From NCBI GenBank assembly GCA_024663395.1, contig JANFAH010000002.1, forward strand, positions 2,914,001 to 2,978,000: DNA of 64,000 nucleotides, written 5' to 3'. Below, piece after piece: positions 34,336 to 47,117 of the stretch. Made by a program: the position numbers and the translations under genes. The notes beneath the pieces were generated by a model that made no database searches, was not told the origin of the DNA, and saw only the letters and a program-made list of their open reading frames with translations. Each line of letters begins with the position of its first letter. The first letter of the stretch is position 1. The DNA is from Pisolithus tinctorius (taxonomy: Eukaryota; Basidiomycota; Agaricomycetes; Boletales; Pisolithaceae).

Positions 34336-37300
34336 CTACTTAGGAAGTACGTGAACTTTCGACATAAGCCCAACTTGGATGTCGGCTAGGCGAACGTCCA
34401 GGGAATCTCCGATGTCAGGCATGGTTCCAGGGGGCAGTGTGGCTATTGCTTTTATCCCCAGGGAAGGCACATGACACATTGTGCGAACCCTGCCACCTTG
34501 GCGTTCCACATACGTGTGTGAGAGAATGGTTGCGGTCAGCCGCTCCAAGGGATTTGGACGATCCGTAGCGGGATGCGGGTGCTCCGTGTATCGTTTGAGG
34601 TACAACGCGGTCCAATACGCATAGTGAGTACGCTCCGCCTCCTTGAATGCTCTCTCCTTCTCCTTGATTTCAGGCCCATATCCAGTCAGCCATTCTCGCG
34701 AGAATAACGGACTAGAACCTGGACGTAGGAGAGCACCCTTGATTTGCCAATGGGCGACCAAGTCACTATACCGCCGTAGTGGAGATGTAACCCGGATATA
34801 GCCCTCCCCCTCCGGAACGCCCATACTCCAATGCATGCCGGGATCGAGAGTATGCTCCACAGGGGGTATATGAAGGTTAGCTTTCTGGGCCAAGTAAAAG
34901 TCCACGAATCCGTCCGAATCCCGCGCTTCGAGAATTTTGGAGAATGCTTCTGGATCACTAAGGCACACAGGAGGCTTCGAAATCCGTCTGAGCATCGGAA
35001 CGCCGCGGTCCAAAAACCACCGAGAAGCCACGCGACATGCCGCTTTCATGCATTCTGCGACCACCATCCGAGACCCGACTTCTTGGATTTTTTGCGTCAG
35101 AACCTGATATTTAATGGTCGGGAACCCTGTGAAGCGAAAGGGTTTTGGATAACAGGGGGGAGTGGCATGAAGGGGCTTCTCAACGGTAGAGGTTCTAGCA
35201 TAGGGGATGACCGCAAGAAAGGCGTCGCTGAACTTCAGGTTGCGTTGCCTATGTCGCGTAATCGTGTCTGCGAGGAGACGCAGATTTTGAGCATGTATTG
35301 GCTCTGTCGTAACGGTGGTGATGTTTGGTGGACATCCCGGATCAAATGGCTGGGCTGGTTTGAGATTGGGAAATCCTGCGAGACGATCCACGCTGTCGTA
35401 GTCGATTATTTGAAGATTCCGAACAAAACCGGGTCGGACTTGGTAATCAACCATGTTGTCTGCAGAGTCGATCTTGAAACTGAAAGTGAGCACCGGCTCT
35501 GGCTCTCCCGACTTGGAATGTGCACCCAAGCTCAGCTTGGAATTGGTGAGGGACGTAGGTAACATCGGCCATGTTCGATGCGTGAAATACCACGTCATCC
35601 CCTTTTGGTACGCTTGCTGGGCAAATACGTGCGTTGGTGGGATGACTGCAGTGGGGTCGGCGACGTGCACATGTATCCAAGCCGAACCCGGCTCCGATGG
35701 GATCTCCTCAATGGAGAGTCCGTCGTCTAGCTCTTCAGCATCAACATCATCCACGACATACACGGGCATGTCCCCGAAGTCATGACGCAGATGTTCCACA
35801 GGGTCTCGGGGGTAAAAATCTTCGGGGCCTAGTGGTTGAGAGTATCCAGCAGTGCGACGTGCGGTCAAGTTGCGTTTCACGATGAGATTCTCAGCGGCGG
35901 CTCGGGGGGACTCGTCGGCGGGGAGTTGATCCAGTTCATATTCTTTCCTCCGGGAAACCAGGTCCTCCCAAGGTGCCAGGTGGCCCAAATCTATTAACAC
36001 CTCGCGCAAGACCACGGTGTCTATCACATCCGCATCGACTTGCAATGTCTTGAGAACACTTGCAACGATCAAAGCATACGGATCCGTTACCACATCCCGG
36101 TGACGACGCAACGCGTGCTGTAGAACGTCAATAATTAAACGATCCTCTGTTGTGTAGCTAATGTCGCTCGCAACCGTTCGCATCGGAGGCTCGTCCCAAG
36201 ACTCTATCCTCCGTTTCCGGTTGACAGCCATGATACCCCGTGCCTTTGTAGCAAACGCACCAATTGCAGGACTGGCGCTGCGAATCATGTGTTTGACGGC
36301 CCTCAGCTTTTTCAGGTGCGACAGCGGCCGCACATCGAAGGTTTGGGCAAGCCGGTGAGTCGAAACTTGGGGCGCAAATTCCTCCGAATGCTTCATGAGG
36401 TATCTGTGCATAGCGAAAAGGGAAGCCACTGTCTGTCGCCGTTGCGGCAGAAGAAGCTTGGCAGCCTCTGGCACCGTCACCGTCGACCATTCATCCGGGT
36501 CTTTCGATCTTACTAAGTCGTATAGATTGAGGTTGGTGGCCTGAATGCCACTGTAGGCGTTAGCAACATCACGTTCGAAATCCCGGAGCTGCTTCAATAT
36601 CTCCACTCGGGCACTAGTTTCTGTGCGATTACTGGGCATGGCCCCAACACCAGCCCGCCGTGTTAGTGAATATGTCACCAATTTCGGGATTTCAAAGAAA
36701 ACGTCGGATTCGGGGTGCTCAATGACGTGGCCGGTGATAGTGAGCGTCACTGAAAAGTTGCGACCCTCGATGAGAGCGTTCCTGATCACAATGCCAGTGG
36801 TCGTCAATGACCCTCTAGAATAAACATTCAGCTCGCGCTCATACTAAAAATGAGATATAATGGCCCACCTCCGAATCTCCACGAAGGTTCCAGCTGGGAT
36901 CTGGTGAAGTATTGACACATCCTCTTCCTCCAGTAGATCCAAAGCCTCTCCTCTTGCGCCGTCAGGAAACGCCCGAATATTTAGCGCATTTTTGCTAGCC
37001 GCAGCCGCCTTCAGCGCGTTTTCAATACGACCATCATCTCCCCGAAGGGATTTGGTGTATTTCCATCCGTGGCTCGCGTGAAACTGCGTCCGTGCTGCCG
37101 TGCGGACAAGCCTGTCTGCAACGGTCGTCAGTTCCACGATGCCTTCGTCAGTTTCATGTTGGGAACTTTGTGTCATAGATAGCGATCCACTGACTGGCGC
37201 TCGTGTGTTGCTTTCGCGGGCCTTCCGGAAGGACAGGGGGGTATCGGGGGGTTCCGACCGGAGGGTGGGCTTGTCGTTCTCGACGTCATTCGATGTCTTT

Positions 37301-37398
37301 TCTAGTCTTCTGTCGATTAACTTGCCGAGTTCTCCAAGCGGGACGAGTTTCTTTGACGCGGAGGCACCGACCCGAGCGCGGAGAGGCAGTGGACGCAT
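34336..37398 (-). CDS. RNB-domain 3'-5' exoribonuclease, mitochondrial DSS1-like
   Basis: Exons 37398-36869 and 36814-34336 give 1002 residues. RNB enzymes are processive 3'-5' RNases; the DSS1 type is the exonuclease of the mitochondrial degradosome. The basic, Arg-rich N-terminus (MRPLPLRARVGASASKK) suits a mitochondrial presequence. The RNB domain begins near residue 520 with VYVVDDVDAEELDDGLSIE, keeping three of the four canonical Asp, with Glu at the second position as in several eukaryotic organellar members. Then come HVADPTAVI, WPMLPTSLTNSKLSLGAH and the C-terminal YIRVTSPLRRYSDLVAHWQ catalytic Arg region. The intron was placed so that EIRRGSLTTTG is continuous. It is divergent from the zinc-finger gene, 109 bp apart. 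Confidence 0.88.
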
Positions 37399-37507
37399 GG
37401 ATGAAAAAGTGTGGTGGCGGTGTCGCGGATGCCACTCGTATGAAGCCGAGTTGGCTCTTTACCACACTCGCGTGAATTTCTAGAGTCATTTTCCGATACA
37501 CTACACG

Positions 37508-38460
37508 ATGTTCAAGCGGGTAGAGAGGAGACGTAAAAGACGCGGCGACGAGGAAAAGCTAGGGCTGGACGAAGAAACGAGGGAACTACTAGGCTTCAAC
37601 GAGACAGACTCTGACGAATCGGAAACGGAAACGGAGTCGGGGGAGGATAACCAGGCAGGCGATGATTTGGTGTCAGTGCTAAGTGGAGAGCATGATAGCG
37701 AAGGAGACATCGATGAAGACGAAGACGAAGACGAGGAATCACCAATATCTATCGAAGAAGCACTCAAAGATCCTGTCTATTTGATATCTATAGACCCCAC
37801 AGTTTACGGGTGCGTTCTGTGCAGGGGAAAAATCATCAAGAATGCAGACATGGCCGCCGTCCATAAGGGCTCTATTGTGCGTTCACCTTCTTTTTCGATG
37901 CTGGACTTGATACAAGCCATACGTACCTGGTTTCAGGCTCACAAACGACACTACGACCGTTTCAAGGCACTTGCATCGACGGCAAATTCAACCGACAACG
38001 CATGGGACATTGTCAGGGTGCTCTGCACCCAGGGGAATGAACAGGAACGCCCTCCAAATCAGTTGTCGAAAAGGGCTCTGAAACGCGTAAGGCACATCAT
38101 GTCGCCAGTCATTATTTGACCACCTTGGACCTTGGATAGCAAGCGAAGCAAGCAGCCCTTAAGGAGAAGAGGAAGCGACATAAGGAACTCAAAACCAAGG
38201 CGATAACGAGAAAAGCAAAGACGACAGCTCCGAAGGATGATGCAGCCACCACCGATAGTGCCACTACACCAGGCAAAGTTTCCGAGCCCGTGCAGCAAAG
38301 TGCATCTAGGCGACCTGCGAAACGTCAAAAACTTGAACAAATCCCACCTGTACTTTCCAAACCCCAGACAACTAACAAGGAGAAAGCACTGCGTGTCCAG
38401 GAAAACACCCACAAAAAATCGAAAAAGAGCACCAGAAAGATAACGGCAACTGACAGCTAA
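37508..38460 (+). CDS. Basic/acidic zinc-finger protein, probably nuclear
   Basis: Exons 37508-37876, 37937-38086 and 38140-38460 give 279 residues. The first part is acidic (DEDEDEDEES). A C2H2-like finger appears only after splicing: CVLCRGKIIKNADMAAVHKG then SIAHKRHYDRF, a C-x2-C-x11-H-x5-H pattern like the dsRNA-binding or ribosome-assembly fingers. The third exon is Lys/Arg-rich (RKRHKELKTK, SKKSTRK), as in nucleolar proteins. If the 60-nt intron 37877-37936 is kept the frame stays open but the finger spacing is lost. I do not recognise a named ortholog; a role in ribosome assembly is a guess. Confidence 0.7.
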
Positions 38461-38554
38461 TCAGGTGCTAGGGGTAAACTGGTATGTCATGTATGTTTTC
38501 GACTTCCTGAATAAACTACATCCCTAGTTCCTCTGCAGACCGTGTCCAGTCTAT

Positions 38555-40326
38555 CTACGCAAAAGATCGAAGAAGATTGTCAGTAGCTGCGACGACCTAC
38601 ACTGACAATTAGCATGCAACTGAGGCTGACGCAGTTGTACAAATTACCTGATGGATATCTGGCCGGTCCTTCGGGTTGACCTTCAACAGCATGTCAATAA
38701 GCTCTCTAAGGCCTTGTGAATATGCCGAGTCTGGATGGCTGTACTGTGCGTTGAGGACGGCCATGGCAATCGAACCTCCTTGCTCCGTCGTCTGAGTGTT
38801 TTCAAACGGTGAATGCGAATATGCCATGGCATACAAAGTACATCCAAGTGACTGAGGCGCTACATCAGCAAGCGAGGGGTGTGGTATTCATGTGTCTTAC
38901 CCAGATGTCCACTTTCTCGTCTAGGGTAATGCCAGTCTTGACATCGAACAATTCAGGCGCTCTGTACGCCATGGTGCTTTGTTCAGCTGCGATGTCCTGT
39001 GTACGTTGACACCTTGACAAATTTCAGTGCACAGTAGTGGCCTACCTGCTGTACCAGTGCCTGTGATCTTGATTCTATGGGGATCCGGGCCTTGACCGTG
39101 CTTCCGAAATCCATGAGGATAGGCGTGCCATCATCGGCAAGCATGACATTTCTAACGCGATGGTAAACGAGAAGTAGCTGGACAACCTGAACGGAAAGCC
39201 CTACCCAGGTTTAATATCTCGGTGGGCGTAAGGTACGTGTAGGTTTGTTCTGGTGCTACCATCGTTCGAATTCACTTTTCGTGTGTCCTCGTCGCCATCG
39301 AATACGGTGTCGCCTTCCTCTACACGGCGCTTGGTGACAAGTGGTACATTCACAGACGACTTGTAGGCATATCCGCCGTCCTCGTCACCTTCAGGGTGCG
39401 ACAATAGTTCATCTCGCTCTTCGTCATCGGAATGGTGGTCGACCGGTGAGCGCATACGAGAGGAGGATCCCATGGCATGACGCGTAGGAGACATCTGGGG
39501 ACGTGCTTCCGATCCGGCACCTGCATGGTAGTCGTGCATTGCGCGAACGGCCTCGCAGGTCCCTTTAAAGATATGAAGCATCTCCTTTTCTGAGAAATGC
39601 TTCCCATTGATTACATTCGAGTTAATGGCATCTTGCACATTTCCCCGCTGTCCATATATGAGGGAGAGATGCAGGAAAAGTGAAATTCCCGTACCTTGTA
39701 TAGTGGGAGGAAAAGGTAGACGACTTGACCTTCGCCTTCTGGGTCTTGCACCACTGCGGAATCCTACCCAAAGTTAACCGACGGGCATTGGAAGGAGTTG
39801 TTATGGTGCTTACAAGTATCCGAATAATGTTAGGGTGCCTGAAGAGGTAGAGTCATCAAGTGGTGCAGTATTGAAGTCGGCAACTGCACTCACCGGAATC
39901 GTCGGTATGCCTCGACCTCGCGCATAGCTTCCTTCACACCTTCTGAGCCAGTAGGACATCTGATCTTTTTTAGCGCAAATTGTCGCTGTGATGCAGATAT
40001 GTGACCACCGCAATCAAAGGTTTCATCAATCAAGCACTCACACCACTCGTTTCGTCCTGCGCAAGATAAACAAACGAGAACCCGCCTTCTCCGAGCACTT
40101 TGACGATGTTAACTGGATTAAAATGAACCTCCGATTCAGTACTGCATAGAGGGGAAAAGATATCCAGAACAGCGTGGAATGTGTGTAAAAATGATCACTG
40201 ACACGTTCGCCCGTTAATTTTTACCCGTGCCGACTGTTGGCAGATACAAGAGGATATGGCCCATATGGCATCCTTGGCCTGTTCTTTCAACGTGTCGAGT
40301 GCGTTCAAGAGCTGAGGAAGAGCCAT
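38555..40326 (-). CDS. ENV7: Serine/threonine protein kinase, STK16/ENV7 (NAK family) type
   Basis: Ten minus-strand exons: 40326-40205, 40141-40042, 39985-39894, 39838-39814, 39763-39695, 39647-39205, 39151-39046, 38996-38901, 38851-38648 and 38596-38555, joining to 432 residues. ENV7/STK16 kinases are palmitoylated and act at vacuole or Golgi membranes. Visible: KINGRT before the domain, LGEGGFSFVYLAQ (glycine loop), FALKKIRCPTGSEG (catalytic Lys), HRDIKPGN (catalytic loop), ILMDFGS (DFG), MAYRAPELFD and DIWSLGCTLYAM. A Cys cluster near the N-terminus (SSCICQQ) could be palmitoylated. Between the E helix and HRD lies an insertion of about 80 residues, acidic and Ser-rich (exon six). It is convergent with the zinc-finger gene, 94 bp apart. 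Confidence 0.9.
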
Positions 40327-40544
40327 GAGTATTCCGGGGTGAATGGAGGCGACCGACTATTGATCCAAAATCTTCCGTTCGTTGTTGATTTTTGCAACCC
40401 GGCCGATGTAATACCCACTGCACCGCCAGCACCAGCGGCGGAGCAACAAGAACACAGCCACACTGGCAGTTGGTCTCCAACTATCAAGCTTACATAGGGG
40501 GTATTTCTAGTCTAACAGTAATCTGCTCATGGGCCACACGTAAC

Positions 40545-41313
40545 CTACTCGTATCCCAGTTCTGCGTCCAATCTCGCCCTCCTCAGTTCCTTCCTCTCTT
40601 CCTCAGTCATGCACGACCACCCTTCGATGGTCTCTGCAAGCTCTTCTTCAATCCTCTCCTCCAGCTCAACTTGTTTCTTGCTCTTCTTTGGGGGCGGAGG
40701 TCTAGGAGGTGGCGGCGGAGGCGTTCGTCGCGTGGGATGTAGTGGCGCAATGCGCGATAGCATCGTTCGTGAGGACTTGAGCAGTGGCGAGTACGGTCGA
40801 CTAGTTTTTGGAAATGGGGAACTCGGCTGAGAATTCACGCGTCGGATGAGCTCGCTCATCGGGGTAGCTTTGGGTTTTCCAGAGGCTGGAGGGCGAACTG
40901 GCGAGGCGACTGACTTCGGAGGATCAAAGTCTGGGACTCGGTCTGGGGGACTCGGTGTATGTGAGCGGGAGTTGTGCTGAGTACGTGGTGAGTAGGCGTC
41001 CGATCAGCGACACGCGGTCTACTACCTTGTTTGCGCTTTTCTCGGTCGCCGGGGTGGCCTTGACTGATGTTGTCCCAAAACGACGTGTTTTTGCTGGGGG
41101 GGCTGGAGACGAAGTGATTACGATCGGAAGCAGGTCGTCGTCGTCAGACAGGACAACCTTCCGCTTGCGTTTGCGGTCTCCGGGTGGTTGTTCGGGCGCC
41201 TTCTTGGGCCTCGACGGTGCTTTTGGAGAAGAAAACAGTCCGCTCTCATCTTCGCCGCTATCCGACGTTGGAATTTCGATAACTTCAGTCAGCGGTGACG
41301 AGTCCAGTGGCAT
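40545..41313 (-). CDS. Proline-rich orphan protein
   Basis: Exons 41313-41026 and 40976-40545 join in phase to 239 residues. The first exon has acidic/Ser patches and basic strings (DRKRKRKVVLSDDDD), as in nuclear proteins. The second has a polyproline run (RRTPPPPPPRPPPPKKSKK), followed by a predicted charged helix (ELEERIEEELAETIEGW) and ERKELRRARLDAELGYE at the end. No domain is recognised. The intron was placed to link NK to HNSRSHTPSPPDRVPDF, which keeps the Ser/Pro style. It is divergent from VPS51, 134 bp between starts. Confidence 0.65.
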
Positions 41314-41447
41314 GTCAGACGGTCAGTTGGAAGAACTTGACTGTGCGCAATGTCTGTACCAAATCTGGTAATAGACTGGACTATTTAGGATAGCTGACAT
41401 AATCATACTGTCGAGTGCAAGTCCAGCTGGGACAGACTGCCATCGCG

Positions 41448-42191
41448 ATGTCCTCCCAGCCCCCCTCGCCAAAGCAACAGCGCAAGCAGTCAACACCGAG
41501 AGTAGTGTCTTCCCCGCTACGTCCAACAACCCCTCCATCTGCTACATCATCCCGGCCAACTTCCCCGCGCCAGCAGCCGCCCCATTCACTACCTGTTCCT
41601 CATGGCTCAGCTCCAAAGTCGAGGGCTAGGGACCTACTAAGAAAGCACTATGGTCTGGGTGTTGGACCCCCCCCTCCGCTGCCTGGTAATCAAAACGATC
41701 CGATGAATATGGGTACGGCTACATCCCACGTTCTTCACATGGGTCGCAACCATAAAACAATTATGTCCTCGATGCAGATTCCGTTGCATTTGACGCAAAG
41801 TCCTATTATGACCAGTTGATCACGACATCGTCTCTGCCCACCTTAATAAAGCGAGAGTCTGAGCTACTATCAGGCAAGTCCCGCATAGTATGCGCCACCC
41901 TTGTTCCTCACGAGACTACAGAAATACGACAACTCGACAGCGAACGACAATCACTCGTATATAATCATCACCACGAACTTATCGCCGCACGAGATACAAT
42001 AGCAGTGGTGCGCAGGTCATCAGTGTACATCCTTTAGGGTTCTTGACTTCCAACAGATGAAGTCTCAGGCGGAAGCACTCGAGGGTGACCTAGATATGCT
42101 CAAGGCGGCATTTTCAGACATTTCGCGTTTGGCAACAGAAGTTTCTATCAACAGGCCCACCAGTACGGAAGCAAACGCGGCTCCACAATGA
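41448..42191 (+). CDS. VPS51: GARP complex subunit VPS51
   Basis: Exons 41448-41712, 41778-41873, 41922-42007 and 42057-42191 give 193 residues. VPS51 is the small GARP subunit that tethers endosome-derived vesicles to the late Golgi and binds a SNARE. The N-terminus is Pro/Ser-rich. The conserved part runs ARDLLRKHYGL, DPMNMDSVAFDAKSYYDQLI, TLIKRESELLSEIRQLDSE, RQSLVYNHHHELIAARDTI, and a coiled coil to the end. The intron 41874-41921 is GC-AG (donor after 41873) and is required to form LLSEIRQLD. Fungal VPS51 proteins are this short, so the gene looks complete. Confidence 0.9.
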
Positions 42192-42337
42192 TGTGCTCTT
42201 GTTGGGACTCATGACTTGCCTTCAGGAAGTGAATCCCAACTTGGACTCTGCAATACACAGACAAGATATCACTTGCATTATTTACTATTACATCTTGAAT
42301 GTTTACCTTTATCCAGAGCACCAAGCTCAATACATAT

Positions 42338-43319
42338 TTATATGGATACACTCAAATATGACGTATCATGCCCGAGGGAACTCATCTCCTCGGGCAGAGT
42401 ATCTCTGGTCGCCAGCAACTCCCCCACAAAGTATGACGCAATTTTCCCAAAAGGTATGCCTCCCGATAATCTGGTGACTAACAACAAGCTACGTGTGAGC
42501 ACGTCTTTTTCCGGTGGGAATGCGCTTCTCTGCAGCGTGTCGCTCGCACCCGGTCCACTGGAGAAATGGGACTATTACTCACCGTTGAGCTCAACGAAGG
42601 CGTTCGACTTACCGAATCCTCGACCCGGGCGGCCCGCTCGCTATCCGTAATACACTCGGTTTCCTTAATGGCGAATGGAACACCACTGTTCCTCTGCTGA
42701 AATGGGATCGGCGGAAACTCCGCTCTGACTTGATGACCGTCTGGTGAATACGGTGGTGGCAAGGGACGGTAATTTGCAAGGACATCAGATCTGTACTGGG
42801 AACGCTTCCTGTCTTTTCCTTGTTTGTCCCGCTTCGTCAACAGCGGAGTATACGCAGGGTACGAATTAGGGTTTAGCACATTGCGTGCTGGGTACGGATA
42901 AGCCGGGTTATTGACAGGGGGTCCTGTCATGTAGATGGCCTACGACGTGAGGAAGCATCAATATCACGAATAAGATTATAGGTGGGCCCACATACGTAGT
43001 GTGGGTTCGCGCTTAGCGCGTTTGTTATGGACGAGGACGATGTTAGGTTGATTGTCGACCGGGTGGCCTCTGTAGTAGACGACGAAGAGTACGCGTAGGG
43101 GTCCCGCATGATATCTCGATACAAGAGTCGGCGGTGGTAATGGGCGAAGTAGATGTGAGACGGCGCTGTGGTGAAGACGTTCTTATATACCCTGGCGGAC
43201 ATCCCTCCACGCAGTATCCATTGTGTGTGCAGAGCTGAGCCTACAGCCATTTTTCCATTGAGACTGCTCTTTATTTGCACAGCTTGGCTGGTGGAATATG
43301 TGGAGGTTACAATCACCAT
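42338..43319 (-). CDS. Orphan Ser/Pro-rich protein, 5' end uncertain
   Basis: Exons 43319-42996, 42939-42613 and 42529-42338 join in phase to about 280 residues. Ser/Thr-rich stretch (YSSSSTTEATRSTINL), then a Pro/Tyr-rich part (TGPPVNNPAYPYPARN) and a hydrophilic C-terminus (PEEMSSLGHDTSYLSVSI). No domain is recognised. Upstream, in the same frame, the strings RDVVLWIPFM and SIITTLAMVIVTS flank a TAA (about 43337), so the real gene may start earlier with a membrane segment, or may be broken. The gene is tail-to-tail with VPS51. Confidence 0.5.
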
Positions 43320-44506
43320 AGCAAGCGTGGTTATGATGCTTTACATAAATGGAATCCAAAGGACAACATCACGGGCGCGTTTCCAAGGGCATGCGTGGGA
43401 GGTTAGTACGTCTTCCGTAGTAACTTGGAAGATGCAATAACGTTGGACTCACTTAGTTCGGACATCCTCACAGTAAAGGATTTTTCTTGTGAACAGAAGA
43501 CAATGGTTATTCCACCAGGAATAATGAAAGGCCAGTAAGACCTTTGAGTATTTCCTTTGAGCGCAAAGCAACTCAAAGGTGGACGAAGTCCGGTGCGACC
43601 AGAGCTTCAGCGCAGTGCTCAGCGGCCGATATCATTACGAGCAAAGGCAATCGCGGTAGGGTGCGTAGTACCAACGTGGTCAAGTGGCGAGTCAGATGCA
43701 GAAACATGCCAGAGTACATCGTGCATTGTGGTTTGTTGGGGCGCGAAGGAATTCGATGGCAATCAATTGCCGCGGAACATCCCGTGTGCGTAAATATGGC
43801 GCACATGTCCACACGGGTTTCGATGGTACCCCAGTACCCTCGAGGCCGGCGTTGAATTTCCCTCCGGATATGTTGGATGTTCCCCTCCCCGAACGGTGTC
43901 ACCACCTGCATCTTGAGTTGTATGGGGGAATTGTTGTCCTTGTGTCATTTCCATCTTATCCTTAACTAACATACCCTGGGTTTCCGGCTTTGCTTTCTGT
44001 CGGAAATCGTCTCTAATGATCAGATCAAAGTGGGGGGAGTACACGCTCTCTTCCGTTAGTTTTGGAGTCCGCAAGGTCTGTCGATTCCCACCGTTCAAAC
44101 TAGCGGTCGTGTTGTCAGTAAAAGTTATACTTGTTCACTTTTATCTCTCATTTAGCAACCGCAAATCTTGTGTATGTCTGATCCCTGAGGACTCGCCAGG
44201 GCACTCTTGAGCGATGAGGCAAAGACCATGAACTTACTGAGGAGGACGGGGCCTTCTGGTAAGGTTCCTCATACTCCGAAATTATCATATATATCAACGG
44301 ATGCTACATATTGATCAATCTCTTAATCAAGTTCCCTTTGAGAGTGAGGGAGCTATTATGCTACAAAATATCTGGAAATGTACGTCCAATGCATATACGA
44401 AATATTTTCGTTATGTAACCAGAACGTCTCCGGTCCTCGAATCGATCAATTCGAACCCAAGGAAGAGGCCGAGTCCAAAAAGGCTCGGTGACCCGTCGTT
44501 GGTTTG
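43320..44506. other. About 1.2 kb unresolved
   Basis: Minus-strand frames at 43573-43911 and 43763-44098 overlap and could be exons of the upstream part of the orphan gene, but I could not join them. No family recognised. Confidence 0.4.
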
Positions 44507-46044
44507 TCACTCGGTGTATAAATCAACACGGAACTCGCTTTTGTTCATTCCTTCACGTAACGGTAGCCTGCTCATCTCGGCATGGTTAAGGAGCCACTCT
44601 GGGACAACATGGAACGTGGCGGCCAACGAACGAATACTGAGCATGGCGTGACACACGGCCACGGCGACTGCTGCTGTAGGGAAGCTGAAAGGGGGAAAAA
44701 ATCAGCGGCACTCAGTACGGCAATATGGAGTAACCGTCTGACGTGATAGGAGGCCCACCTAGTTAGAGCCAAAACGAAAATCTAGCCGCCGAGCAAATTG
44801 AATAGATGTGGGTCATTCAAAAGCGCGAATAGTGAAAAACGTTGGTACGCACCGACAGCTGAGAAGGAGCAGTGAACGAAAGGCATATGATCGAGAACAC
44901 GAGTGATCCTGTTAGGTCCTTAAGTTCTAATTTCGTAGGATGTCGAATGTTATACCGCACCCATCGCGAACGCATACATCAACATACCCCTATAGTATCC
45001 AAAACATGGTCAGTCAAAGGCGTGCATGGAAGAAGGCAAGGGAATGACTCTTTGAAGAATCTGCGCAACGGTGCTTCCACGTGAAGCGATTTCCTGCCTT
45101 GTGCGAAGCGATAGACTTTCAATGCAAACAAGAGAGTATGGTCGATCAACGCAGGAACGAAAAGCCACACGATTTTTCCAGGAATGTGTGTCTGGATTGA
45201 AATACCGGAGGTAAAGAGTTTTTCCATGCTCCCCACTAACGTGGAGACCATAGTGAACGAAGCTGTTACGCTGCCGCAGAGGGCGGTCACGGCGACGGTG
45301 CGGACGAATGCGTTGCGGGAAAAAAGATACCAAACGCGAAGGGTGACCGCGGCTTTATTCGTGATGATGGGAACCAAGTGTTGGGGACCAGGAAAATTGT
45401 TGGACCCGGGAGACGGCTCACCTTGGCAAAGTGACATGATCACTGCTGACAGTGAAAAGGTGGCAAAGAACAGAGACCTTCGAAAGAAAGGTCATTCCTA
45501 GTTCCAAAATCCACGGTATTCTATGGGAGACTGACGGCTAACGACTTGCTCAGGCTGTGTAACAATGGTAGCCAACACCACTCACATATTGTGTTGTACT
45601 ACAGTTCACTGGAAACGAAGTGGCGATGAGTCTTCGCTCATCGATGAACAAGATAATAGGCTAACCTATTAACAGTAGTCTGCAATCAACGTGCTTAGCG
45701 ATTCCAGGCCTACTGGAAGTGCAGTACTTACGCTGCGAGCGAGAGAGATAGGTACCGAATCTGTCCCATCGTCCATCTCTTAGCCTCCAACGCACACAGG
45801 TATTGGAAGATCTTGGGATCTCACCGAAAGATACAGCACTTTTGACAGGCTAAATGATCCACACCAGAAAAAGTCGAACTGTTGACATCCTGTTAGCCCA
45901 GTATGCAGGACGACTAGTTGGATGGAATAAATGACTCACCTCTTTTCCAATGGTGATAGCATGATCGTACACCATCAACGTGATCATGGCGAACTGGAAC
46001 TCGTGATAGCGTTGAAAAGCCAGTGACTGAGGCTCTAACGACAT
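44507..46044 (-). CDS. DUF6533-type fungal membrane protein (exon chain partly resolved)
   Basis: A minus-strand gene starting MSLEPQSLAFQRYHEFQF. Exon one (46044-45940) ends VYDHAITIGKE, exon two (45878-45825) gives FDFFWCGSFSLSKVLYLS and exon three (45760-45732) IRYLSLSLAA. This is the N-terminal signature of the large DUF6533 family of basidiomycete multi-pass proteins. Further helices follow (SLFFATFSLSAVIM; RVWYLFSRNAFVRTVAVTALC; GKIVWLFVPALIDHTLLFAL). The gene ends in SIRSLAATFHVVPEWLLNH, the usual tail, at the stop 44509-44507. The joins around 45500-45600 and 44900-45000 are not certain, so breaks are possible. Function of the family is unknown. Confidence 0.65.
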
Positions 46045-47117
46045 GGCCGACTTGGTGCAAGGGCGAACAATGAGATACCAGACGGTCCACGCACAGGAGA
46101 GAACAGGAATCACACCATTGGTCCAAGTAGGATATATACATCGAGGCAGAAGGGAATATCCCCGTCGGTGGATCGCCATCAACAGGAACACGGCCTCCCT
46201 TGGCGTGATTGATGGGTTGTCGTGGCGAGCTGACATGTCTCAGTGAAACTAACGCCCATACCCACTAAGGCATGTATAGGATAAACTGGTACGTTACGTG
46301 GCAGACCTGCAGGGAAATGAAGGACCACAGGTGCAAGGTGTCAAAGGCACCGTACCGTACTGTAACTCCTGGGAGCTGCTGTGCTATGGACTCAAGTACC
46401 ACCCACGAGAAGGGGAAACATTCACCGTTGCACAGCGGTGGGAGAACGTATTGATGCGCCGTGGTGCTGTGCGAGAACGAGCACGTTCCTATAGCATTCG
46501 ATGTCATCTTAGGGTACTCACTATTATGGAAGTGCGATTTGGCAATGAGCACAGGCGTGGGATTTGCTGACTCAGAACCAAAGAGGTTTATATGCGAGCC
46601 GTTGGTGGTGCTTTTTTCTTCAGAACAATCACGAGGACACAAAAGTTCGGGCTTGGTTAAGCTCTTCCGCCTCCTCGTCCGCGTTCCCGTCCTCAAGAAA
46701 AACGTCGGATGCTCTGGTGTCCTGGTCCTCCGTTCTGATTGGAATATCTCGCTTGACTAGCTTCGTCGTTGTTGGGCAGGTGCCGCCTTAGGGCTGGCAC
46801 CCATGATCTGCGATGGCTTACTAGGAGAGGTAGTTTGAGGGGGCTCTACACGTTCTTTGTAGTAGTGTGTAGTAATGAATGTGATTCGAGTGTTTGCAGA
46901 ATGGACGGTGACAGTTCTGGGCAGTATGTGTCTGAAGTCTCTGCTCGATGTGGTCGATCAGGCTGCCCGGATTTCAACCTAACAACCATTGGGTGGTGGG
47001 CGTGCAATACGTGTATTAATACCATGGGTCCCGGGCATACCACGTGCCGGGACCGGGACCTGTGCCAGAGGTCGCGTTAAAGAGTAATCAGCTGCATTCT
47101 TCAGACCAGGAAGGCGA
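46045..47117. other. About 1.1 kb unresolved
   Basis: A minus-strand frame (46265-46696) has a hydrophobic end (HLWSFISLQVCHVTYQFILY) but no family match and no clear joins. It may be the relic of another membrane protein. No gene called. Confidence 0.4.

Noticed and set aside
37501..37767. Minus-strand Ser-rich frame of 88 codons
   Set aside because: It is the complement of the acidic Glu/Asp repeats of the zinc-finger gene; Ser-rich shadow.
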